Shown here: piece by piece, positions 7,805 to 15,014 of the stretch | How positions within the stretch are numbered: the stretch's first letter is position 1 | Layout of the letters: the number at the start of each line of letters is the position of its first letter | From: Flavobacteriales bacterium | GTDB taxonomy: Bacteria; Bacteroidota; Bacteroidia; Flavobacteriales_D; Parvicellaceae | Length of the DNA stretch: 28,824 bases | Assembly (NCBI GenBank): GCA_026993705.1 | Contig: JALWSJ010000064.1 | Location: 1 to 28,824, forward strand | Reading direction: 5' to 3' | Notes under the pieces: generated by a model | What the model was told of the DNA's origin: nothing | Databases searched by the model: none | What the model saw: only the letters and a program-made list of their open reading frames with translations | Made by a program: the position numbers and the translations under genes

Positions 7805-8757
7805 AGACTTTAATACTATCTATATTTATTTTATTTTCAGCTTTTGCATTTGGACAGGTTGTTCCGTCTAAATATGAAAACATTGATTTTTTATTGACCT
7901 TCGGACAAGGGAGTACACCTAGTTGGGGAGATGATGACCATGTGCAAATCTATTTTTTTGTTGTTCCACAAACAGAAACACGTCCCATTTACATCCGTGT
8001 TTTCGACCCGAATACAGGTGGTGAGTTCGATACAAAAAACGGAGCTTTTGATACACAAACGCTATTCACTATCTATGGTGGACAAGGAGCTTATTCTCAA
8101 AAAGAAGCCCGTATGATTAATCCTGTAAAAGGATACGATAAGGGGAGAATTATAGACCGAAGAAGATTCTCAAACGAAAGTTCTTTTGACAATGAATGGT
8201 ACAGTTTTGGTCCCATTAACCCCAAAGAAGGAGAATACTCAGAAGAAATGAAAGGTTATATTTTTAAGGTAATTTGTAAAGGTTTATCCGGTAACGACGG
8301 AAACGCTTACCGCTATGCTTTAAGCTATAAATCTGATGCAAACATTCCCGTAGAAGGAGGGAATGTATTTACTTACGAAATGTGTTTTAGACTAAAACCT
8401 GGAGTAAAACAAACGGCTCATGTGTATCCTTTTATAAATAAAGATGTCGTAAGCATTGCTCAATTTAATTTTGACGCTGACCACGATGTGGATATGCGAC
8501 TAACCTCGGTAACAAAAAAATTACATTACGCAAAAGAAAGTGGCGATGGTGAATGGGCGTATAGTATCCATAAAATTGATGAAGGCGAAAAAAATACCAG
8601 CGTTGATTTTCAGCTCATCAAAAAAACAGATGCTTACAACGATATGACAATTTACTTTCTGAATCAATATGATGAAGCCGTTCCTTTTTTCTCGACCCCA
8701 ATAGGAGGTGTTCCAAAGTATAAGTATAAAATAGACGTTAACTATAAATTTGATTAG
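7801..8757 (+). CDS. Unrecognised exported protein between an OmpA-family gene and a SpoIIE sensor
   Basis: I do not recognise the family. The 318-residue product has a good signal peptide (MKTLILSIFILFSAFAFGQ, cleavage likely before or after Gln19) and no later membrane segment, so it should be periplasmic or secreted. The mature part is rich in Gly and aromatic residues and looks mostly beta, with blocks such as DDDHVQIYFFVVPQTETRP, IYIRVFDPNTGGEFDTKNGA and FTIYGGQGAYSQKEAR. There is no T9SS sorting domain and no lipobox. The start overlaps the upstream stop by four bases, and the downstream sensor begins 8 bp after the stop. That packing suggests it works with the OmpA scaffold and the sensor, perhaps as a ligand-binding or adaptor subunit; this is inference from context only. 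Confidence 0.85.
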   Translation: MKTLILSIFILFSAFAFGQVVPSKYENIDFLLTFGQGSTPSWGDDDHVQIYFFVVPQTETRPIYIRVFDPNTGGEFDTKNGAFDTQTLFTIYGGQGAYSQKEARMINPVKGYDKGRIIDRRRFSNESSFDNEWYSFGPINPKEGEYSEEMKGYIFKVICKGLSGNDGNAYRYALSYKSDANIPVEGGNVFTYEMCFRLKPGVKQTAHVYPFINKDVVSIAQFNFDADHDVDMRLTSVTKKLHYAKESGDGEWAYSIHKIDEGEKNTSVDFQLIKKTDAYNDMTIYFLNQYDEAVPFFSTPIGGVPKYKYKIDVNYKFD

Positions 8758-8765
8758 TCTCGCCT

Positions 8766-11700
8766 GTGCAAAAAATCCTGCTTCTCATATCGCTATTTAT
8801 TTCCACATTTTTATGGGGGCAAAAGTTTAATTTTCAAAATTTTGACCCAGATGAGGTACAAGCAAAATACATATACGACTTTCAACAAGATTCAAGTGGT
8901 GCTTTATATATTGCAGGTTCAAAAGGCTTGCTCAAATATGATGGAATTAAATTTCATTTAATTAACAAATATAATTACTTGAAAGAAAACTTTATTTCTC
9001 ATATTTATATTGATAACAAAAATCAAATTTGGGTAGCCTATTACAATAAAGGAGTAAGCAGATTAATAGAAACTTTTGAAGGATATAACAGTCAATATTT
9101 TGACATTCCTTCGGTATTATCTATCACAGAAGATTCATTAGGTATAAAAATCATTACTTCCGAATCTAAAATCGGTCGTTATAATTTAGAAACTAACGAT
9201 TTTGATTTCTCTCTTAATGAATTAACTGCTTTAGGAGTACGAAAAGAGGTAATTCTTGCCAACAATAAAAGTGTTTACCTGACTGATAATGGAATTTATT
9301 ATCTGGATAAAAATAATCAATACCAAGCAATCGAGGGAACAGAGTACGCTTACATTAAAATCATTAAGGAAAACACGGTAACCAACACCTTTGCGTTTAT
9401 AGTAAATAATGAATTAAATATCTATCAATATACAGACAGACTAAGAAAAATCAACTCAATCCCTTTAACAAAACTTTGGCTAACAGCTAAAGTTACCGAT
9501 ATGGAATTTGGTAAAGAAAAAATAGTACTCACAACCTTAGGAGAAGGTCTTTATGAATTAAACTTTATCGACCAACGCTTGCAAGCATATAGTTACACCA
9601 ACTTTAAAAAAGAGAACGGGCTAAGAAGTAATAACCTGCAAAGCGTTTACCTTGATAAAGATGAAAATCTTTGGATTGGATATTACGGAAACGGAATATC
9701 ATTGTTCACAAACAAACGAACATTATGGTATGACAAAACAACGGGACTGGCTGACGAGAATATTCTTTGCGTAACAATTTACAAAGGGAAATTAGCCATA
9801 GGAACGGATAAAGGTTTTTCTATTATTGATTTTAATGATATTACCAACTTTAACGCTTCGACTTCTTTTATAGATGACAGAGTAAAATCCATTTATACTT
9901 TTGACGAAACTCTTTGGATTGGAACAGATAACAATGGTTTATTTTATATGAAAAACGGTAAAATAATACCGTTTCATTTTAAAACACTACAGATACAACC
10001 ACAAACTGTTAACTGTATTGAAATTCACGATAATAAGCTCTATGTTGGAACCAATAACGGGCTTTTCACACATGACTTTAGTAACGGCAAAGAAATTCAC
10101 CTTGGCACAAATCAAGGATTAGTTCATAATGTTATCGAATATATTTTTATTGACTCAAAAGGTCGATTTTGGTTTGACTCTCCCGTTTGTCCAATATATT
10201 CCTACTATGATGGTGAATTTACGCTGTATAAAGATATTGAAGGTTTCGACAGCTATGAGTTATCACAAATATTTGAAACAAAAGATAAAGAAATTATTTT
10301 CTCTACAATGGGAGATGGTATTTTTGTATTGAAAAAAGATACATTTACACATTACTATAGAGGAAATTGTGAAATATTATCAGACTACGTTTATTTTGTA
10401 GTTGAAGACATAAATCATCAAATATGGCTAGGGCATAAATATGGATTGACTAAATTTAATGAGAAGGCAAAGGAGTTTACCCAATATCAACAAGAAGATA
10501 ATCCTTTATTAAAAGGAATTAACCCAACTGCATACCAACTTTCTGCCGATAATACCCTTTGGATTGGGACAGAAAGCGGGCTAGTAAAATTAAACACAGA
10601 AAACTTAGTCAATGAAAAACAAATACCCTCCATTACTTTTAAAGGTGTAATTATAAATGATACTTTAGTCTTAAATCAAAATGAAATTACTTTACCTTTT
10701 TCAGATTATCAATTAGAATTCCGTTACCAAGCTATAAACCTTACTAGCCCTAAAGAAATTTCTTATCAATATAAACTAGACGGTTTTGACAAAAAATGGA
10801 ATGCTGTATCATATGAAAAACTGTCGGCAAAGTATCAATCCGTTATTGATGGGGACTATGTATTTAGACTAAAAGTTTGTTTGGAAAACTCATGCAATGA
10901 GAAAGAGATTAATATTAAAATCCATATCGCAAAGCCTTTTTGGAAAACACCTACAGCTTTTATACTTTCTTCTTTAGTTATACTCGGCTTGTTCTTTTTA
11001 ATTATTTATGTGGTTAGTGCTACCAAAAACAAACAAAATAGAATACTGGAAACAAAAGTAAAAAGAAGAACTATAGAACTCTCAAAAGTTAATCGCTTGG
11101 TAGAGCACAAGAACAAAGAATTGGAAAAAACAAATGAAGAAATCAACCATCAGAAATTAACTTTGGAAGTTAAAAACAAAGAAATTGATGATAGTATTCA
11201 ATATGCTAAGAAAATACAACGAGCATTTATTTTAAAAGATGAGTACGAAGAATGGGAAAAATACTTTTCCAAAACATTTATTTTTGATAAACCTCGTGAT
11301 ATTGTAAGTGGCGATTTCTACTGGGGACATAAAACGGATAAATATATTTATATTGCTGTTGCAGATTGTACGGGACACGGAGTTCCCGGAGCTATGCTAA
11401 GCATGTTAGGAATTGCTTTTATGGATCAGATAATGATTCAAAGACCAAATATAGACACAAACAAACTCTTAGATGAACTTCGCGAAAAAATGATTAATGA
11501 ACTTTCTCACCAAGATAAAGGAATGATGATGAAAGAAGGTATGGATATAAGCTTGGTTAGAATAGATATTCATACCAAACAACTTCAATGGTCGGGAGCA
11601 AACAATCCATTGTATATCATTCGTAAAAAAAATAGAATCGGGAAAAATTTTGTAAATTGTAAGATTACAGAAAATAATGATGGCTATATTCTGGCTGACT

Positions 11701-11993
11701 TTAGACCAGACAAACAACCAATAGGTTTTATACACGAACCTAAACCATTTAATAAAATCGAAATACAACTACACAAAGAAGATGCTATTTATCTCTTTTC
11801 TGATGGATATGTTGATCAATTTGGAGGACTACGATATAAAAAATTTATGAGCAAACGTTTTAAGCCTTTGTTACTTTCAATTCATAAACTGAGTAGCGAA
11901 GAACAAAAGAATATTTTAGACGAAACACTTTCTAGTTGGCAAAACGATAAAGACCAAATTGACGATATCTGTATCGTAGGTGTTTGTATTTAA
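8766..11993 (+). CDS. Transmembrane sensor: two-component-regulator propeller, Y_Y_Y domain, coiled coil and SpoIIE phosphatase
   Basis: A 1075-residue one-piece signal transducer. The GTG start at 8766 gives a signal peptide (MQKILLLISLFISTFLWGQ), and no nearby ATG would. Residues about 20-620 hold Reg_prop-type propeller repeats, such as LQSVYLDKDENLWIGYYGNG and ETLWIGTDNNGLFYM. Then come a Y_Y_Y domain (about 640-715, ISYQYKLDGFDKKWNAV), one membrane helix (about 730-752) and a charged coiled coil to about 815. The C-terminal PP2C-like SpoIIE domain keeps its metal-binding landmarks: DIVSGDFYWG near 844, VADCTGHGVPGAML near 865, LFSDGYVDQFGG near 1009 and QIDDICIVGV at the end. It should dephosphorylate a cytoplasmic phosphoprotein in response to a periplasmic cue. 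Typical targets are STAS-type anti-anti-sigma proteins, but none is encoded here. It lacks the histidine kinase domain usually found after this type of propeller. Confidence 0.93.
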   Translation: MQKILLLISLFISTFLWGQKFNFQNFDPDEVQAKYIYDFQQDSSGALYIAGSKGLLKYDGIKFHLINKYNYLKENFISHIYIDNKNQIWVAYYNKGVSRLIETFEGYNSQYFDIPSVLSITEDSLGIKIITSESKIGRYNLETNDFDFSLNELTALGVRKEVILANNKSVYLTDNGIYYLDKNNQYQAIEGTEYAYIKIIKENTVTNTFAFIVNNELNIYQYTDRLRKINSIPLTKLWLTAKVTDMEFGKEKIVLTTLGEGLYELNFIDQRLQAYSYTNFKKENGLRSNNLQSVYLDKDENLWIGYYGNGISLFTNKRTLWYDKTTGLADENILCVTIYKGKLAIGTDKGFSIIDFNDITNFNASTSFIDDRVKSIYTFDETLWIGTDNNGLFYMKNGKIIPFHFKTLQIQPQTVNCIEIHDNKLYVGTNNGLFTHDFSNGKEIHLGTNQGLVHNVIEYIFIDSKGRFWFDSPVCPIYSYYDGEFTLYKDIEGFDSYELSQIFETKDKEIIFSTMGDGIFVLKKDTFTHYYRGNCEILSDYVYFVVEDINHQIWLGHKYGLTKFNEKAKEFTQYQQEDNPLLKGINPTAYQLSADNTLWIGTESGLVKLNTENLVNEKQIPSITFKGVIINDTLVLNQNEITLPFSDYQLEFRYQAINLTSPKEISYQYKLDGFDKKWNAVSYEKLSAKYQSVIDGDYVFRLKVCLENSCNEKEINIKIHIAKPFWKTPTAFILSSLVILGLFFLIIYVVSATKNKQNRILETKVKRRTIELSKVNRLVEHKNKELEKTNEEINHQKLTLEVKNKEIDDSIQYAKKIQRAFILKDEYEEWEKYFSKTFIFDKPRDIVSGDFYWGHKTDKYIYIAVADCTGHGVPGAMLSMLGIAFMDQIMIQRPNIDTNKLLDELREKMINELSHQDKGMMMKEGMDISLVRIDIHTKQLQWSGANNPLYIIRKKNRIGKNFVNCKITENNDGYILADFRPDKQPIGFIHEPKPFNKIEIQLHKEDAIYLFSDGYVDQFGGLRYKKFMSKRFKPLLLSIHKLSSEEQKNILDETLSSWQNDKDQIDDICIVGVCI

Positions 11994-12000
11994 TTTAAGC

Positions 12001-12021
12001 TGGATAAAACTCTTTTATCTA
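12001..12021 (+). terminator. Weak AT-rich hairpin after the SpoIIE sensor gene
   Basis: GATAAAA (12003-12009) pairs with TTTTATC (12013-12019) around a three-base loop, extended by one G-T wobble and one T-A pair. It lies just after the sensor stop at 11993 and 20 bases before the next start. The stem has almost no G-C pairs and no clear T-run, so terminator function is doubtful. Confidence 0.25.
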
Positions 12022-12040
12022 TAAAATGAAATTCTAAAAA

Positions 12041-12658
12041 ATGCTATTTAAAAAAATAAATCCAATACTTGAACAATCGTTAAACAATCGAGGTATAAAC
12101 GAATTAACTCCTCTACAAAAAAAAGTTATTCCCATTTTTAAAAGTGGGGCAAACTTACTGGTTATTGCACCAAAAAACAAAGGAAAAACAACGGCAATAT
12201 TGATGAGTGTTATTCAGAAACTAAAAACTAAGGCTACGGGTGACAATCCCAAGGTTCTAATATACGTAAAAGACAAGGCTCGCGCTATGGAATTAGAGGA
12301 ACTATTTACCCCCCTTTTAAAACCAACAGATTTAAGACTATATACCGTTTTAGAGGAACATCATATTTACAATCAAAAAGACAATATTTACATTGGAACT
12401 GATATTGTAATAGCAACTCCAAGAAGATTGAATAAACTTTATTTTCAAAATGGAATTAACCTCAACGAACTTAATACGATTATTATTGAAAATGCAAATT
12501 TTCTAAAAAATAATTCTTTCTTGACCGATATCAACCGAATAATACAGAGTGCTCCTAAAACTCAGCGTATAGTTTTTGCTGAGAAAAATGGATCTGAAAT
12601 CCAGCGGGTCAAGAATCTATTTTTAGAACCTACACAGGAAGTGGTTTTATTAGAATAA
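12041..12658 (+). CDS. Single-domain, degenerate DEAD-box helicase-like protein
   Basis: The 205-residue product matches only the first RecA-like domain of DEAD-box RNA helicases. The order of motifs is kept: an F..I...L...G followed by LTPLQ Q-motif region (Gln26), a Walker A equivalent APKNKGKTT (43-51, Lys49 and Thr50 kept), ATPRRL (125-130) in place of TPGR, then motif II and motif III positions. Motif II reads IENAN (149-153) instead of DEAD, losing the acidic Mg/water-activating pair, and motif III SAT reads FAE. The second RecA domain is absent, and the frame stops cleanly, with no helicase remnant in the 371 bp that follow. Probable role: a non-catalytic nucleotide- or RNA-binding protein, not a working helicase. 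It starts 47 bp after the sensor gene. A decaying pseudogene is the alternative, but the intact open frame argues against recent decay. Confidence 0.75.
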   Translation: MLFKKINPILEQSLNNRGINELTPLQKKVIPIFKSGANLLVIAPKNKGKTTAILMSVIQKLKTKATGDNPKVLIYVKDKARAMELEELFTPLLKPTDLRLYTVLEEHHIYNQKDNIYIGTDIVIATPRRLNKLYFQNGINLNELNTIIIENANFLKNNSFLTDINRIIQSAPKTQRIVFAEKNGSEIQRVKNLFLEPTQEVVLLE

Positions 12659-12801
12659 AATACAGTTCTACTCAAAACTTTCTTAAAAATAAACTTATAA
12701 GGTATTTATTTACTACTTGTTAAAATAGATTCGGAACATCCATGTCTAGCTTGTGTTTTCGTTAAGAAAGGTTAAATACATCTAATATTTTACCCAATAA
12801 G

Positions 12802-12952
12802 ACCATTTTAATTTTGAAAAAAGCCGAAAGGAAGAGAGTTTTAGTTTTCATAGACGATGAATAAAATCTTTGTATAGCTATGGAAAGATTTCATAAAGAA
12901 GTATAAGGAAAATAAAAAAGCTTTATAAGACTCTTTTCAAAATTAAAATGGT
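12802..12952. repeat. 151-bp MITE-like element with 19-bp terminal inverted repeats
   Basis: Bases 12802-12820 (ACCATTTTAATTTTGAAAA) are the exact reverse complement of 12934-12952. The right two-thirds of the element (from about 12841) align well with 20307-20423. Of the 30 bases 12843-12872, 29 match 20309-20338, and the similarity continues with small gaps to the terminal AATGGT. The element is too short to code for protein, and I see no convincing target-site duplication. It could be a non-autonomous mobile element, a REP-like sequence or a transcribed hairpin. Confidence 0.65.
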
Positions 12953-13016
12953 AAAACTACCACGGCTTCACAAAGAAAATAACGTATGAGTAATAAGGTT
13001 GTGTTTTAGAATTTAA

Positions 13017-13024
13017 TACCTTTG
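13017..13024 (+). promoter_or_regulatory. Bacteroidota -7 box (TACCTTTG) immediately before the purF-like start
   Basis: TACCTTTG matches TAnnTTTG exactly and ends five bases before the ATG at 13030. Because the box normally sits just a few bases upstream of the transcription start, the message would be leaderless or nearly so. A TTG at 12999-13001 could serve as the -33 element, though the 15-base spacing is shorter than usual. Confidence 0.55.
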
Positions 13025-13029
13025 TAAAC

Positions 13030-14931
13030 ATGAGTGATGCAATACAACACGAGTGCGGAATTGCCCTTCTGAAATTGAAGAAACCGCTTGACTTTTACTA
13101 CCAAAAATACGGAACAGCCTTTTACGGATTAACTAAAATGTATCTCCTCATGGAGAAACAGCATAATAGAGGGCAAGATGGAACAGGCATTGTAAATATA
13201 AAATTTGATATGCCTCCCGGCACGCGTTACATTAGTAGGCATAGAAGCGTTGCTCAACAACCTATTCAAGATTTGTTTTCGTATGTCAACAAGCGATTCA
13301 AGGATTTAGAACTGAAAGATCCGGACAAATTAAAAAAACCGGAATGGCTAAAACAAAATGAAGCTTTTTCCGGAGAATTATTTTTAGGACACTTACGTTA
13401 CGGTACATATGGGAAAAACAGCATAGAAAATTGCCACCCTTTCCTTAGAACCAATAATTGGATGACTAAAAACCTAGCTTTAGCAGGTAACTTTAACTTA
13501 ACAAATGTTGATGAATTATTTGATTTATTAGTCAACATAGGTCAACACCCTAAACAAAAATCTGATACAATAACTGTATTGGAGAAAATAGGACATTATT
13601 TGGACGAAGAAAATCAACGATTGTTTAAGCAATACAAGTCAAAAGGATATTCTTATACTGAAATATCGGAATTGATTGCTAAGAACATTGATATTAGTTC
13701 TATTTTAAAACAATCGTCTGTTGATTGGGACGGAGGGTACGTTATGGCTGGATTAATCGGTCACGGAGATGCTTTTGTTCTTCGAGACCCCAATGGTATT
13801 CGTCCTGCATTTTGGTATGATGATGAAGAAATAACCGTAGTCGCATCTGAACGACCGATTATTCAAACTGCGTTTAATCTAAAATGGGAGAAAATTAACG
13901 AGATTACACCCGGGAGTGCTTTAATTATTCCTCGTCATGGAAAAGTTGAAGAAAAAATTATAAATCCAAAACAAAAAGAAACTCAATGTTCTTTTGAACG
14001 AATTTACTTTTCTAGAGGAACAGACAAAGACATCTATCAAGAGCGTTTAGAATTAGGTAGATTGATTACTCCAAGAGTCCTAAAAGCAATTGATTACGAC
14101 TTACGAAACTCTGTTTTCGGGTTTATTCCCAATACTGCCGAAGTTGCTTATTTAGGTATGCTGAAAGAAACCGACAGTTACTTGAATAAAACAAAACTTG
14201 AGGACATAAGCAATTTGGGAGAAAACCCAAAAGAAGAAGACTTACTCAATATTCTTTCCGTTCGAACGCGTGCTGATAAGGTTATGGTAAAAGACGCAAA
14301 ATTGAGAACTTTTATCACACAAGATGACGCTCGCGATGACATGGTTACTCACGTTTATGATATAACCTACGGCTCGGTAAACCGAAACACTGATAATCTT
14401 GTTGTTTTAGATGATTCTATCGTAAGAGGAACTACCTTGAAACAAAGTGTGATTAGAATACTTGACCGATTAGAACCAAAGAAAATTGTAGTCGTATCAT
14501 CCGCACCCCAGATTCGATATCCCGATTGTTATGGAATCGACATGGCTAAATTAGGAGATTTCATAGCCTTTCAAGCAGCAATAGCCCTACTAAAAGAAAC
14601 AAAACAAGAGCATATAATTGATGATGTTTATCGAAAATCAAAAGCACAACAAAAACTTCCAAAAGAAGAAGTGATAAACTACGTGAAAGAAATTTATGCC
14701 CCATTTCCCTATGATGATATTAGTAAAAAAATAGGGGAATTATTGACACATAAAGATATCAATGCTGAAGTAGAAATTATATACCAAACAGTAGAAGATA
14801 TGCACAAAGCTATACCTAATCATTCCGGCGATTGGTACTTTACAGGGGATTATCCAACACCGGGAGGAAATAAGGTGGTTAACCAAGCATTCATAAATTA
14901 TGTAGAAGGAACCAATGAAAGGGCTTATTAG
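13030..14931 (+). CDS. purF: Amidophosphoribosyltransferase, long Bacteroidota form
   Basis: Predicted glutamine-PRPP amidotransferase, first step of purine synthesis, or a close paralogue. At 633 residues it is longer than the usual 470-510. The N-terminal Ntn-type glutaminase region has an eight-residue leader before Cys9 (MSDAIQHE-CGIALL), so autocleavage should expose the nucleophile as in Bacillus-type PurF. It also has KQHNRGQDGTG and FLGHLRYGTYG, and AGNFNLTN where the standard enzyme has the NG oxyanion-hole block. The phosphoribosyltransferase part has the PRPP loop VVLDDSIVRGTT near 458-469 and IRYPDCYGIDM near 495. The Cys pair that completes the 4Fe-4S site in Bacillus-type enzymes is missing: the equivalent end reads GDWYFTGDYPTPGG. 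Insertions occur around residues 100-115 and 175-230. A TACCTTTG box lies just before the ATG. The gene converges on the giant minus-strand gene. A separate shorter PurF elsewhere in the genome is possible. Confidence 0.88.
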   Translation: MSDAIQHECGIALLKLKKPLDFYYQKYGTAFYGLTKMYLLMEKQHNRGQDGTGIVNIKFDMPPGTRYISRHRSVAQQPIQDLFSYVNKRFKDLELKDPDKLKKPEWLKQNEAFSGELFLGHLRYGTYGKNSIENCHPFLRTNNWMTKNLALAGNFNLTNVDELFDLLVNIGQHPKQKSDTITVLEKIGHYLDEENQRLFKQYKSKGYSYTEISELIAKNIDISSILKQSSVDWDGGYVMAGLIGHGDAFVLRDPNGIRPAFWYDDEEITVVASERPIIQTAFNLKWEKINEITPGSALIIPRHGKVEEKIINPKQKETQCSFERIYFSRGTDKDIYQERLELGRLITPRVLKAIDYDLRNSVFGFIPNTAEVAYLGMLKETDSYLNKTKLEDISNLGENPKEEDLLNILSVRTRADKVMVKDAKLRTFITQDDARDDMVTHVYDITYGSVNRNTDNLVVLDDSIVRGTTLKQSVIRILDRLEPKKIVVVSSAPQIRYPDCYGIDMAKLGDFIAFQAAIALLKETKQEHIIDDVYRKSKAQQKLPKEEVINYVKEIYAPFPYDDISKKIGELLTHKDINAEVEIIYQTVEDMHKAIPNHSGDWYFTGDYPTPGGNKVVNQAFINYVEGTNERAY

Positions 14932-15014
14932 TTCCTTTCTTGAATCTACACAAAAAACTAATCTAATTTTCTATTATCTTCAATCAATCCCATTAAATAT
15001 TAATGTGATATTAC

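Larger units (their letters stand above)
12659..13029. other. 371-bp intergenic region upstream of the amidophosphoribosyltransferase
   Basis: No credible gene is visible. The region holds a 151-bp element bounded by perfect 19-bp inverted repeats (12802-12952) and a TACCTTTG promoter box right before the next start. Bases 12659-12801 are AT-rich with no feature I can name. I see no PurR operator or purine riboswitch core. Confidence 0.65.

Noticed and set aside
12659..12801. Possible small gene or riboswitch before purF
   Set aside because: Only a seven-codon frame and distant 9-bp inverted arms; no purine riboswitch junction motifs seen.
14991..15005. CATTAA/TTAATG hairpin between the convergent purF-like and giant T9SS genes
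   Set aside because: Only six A-T-rich pairs with one G-C pair and no T-run; it does not support a terminator call.
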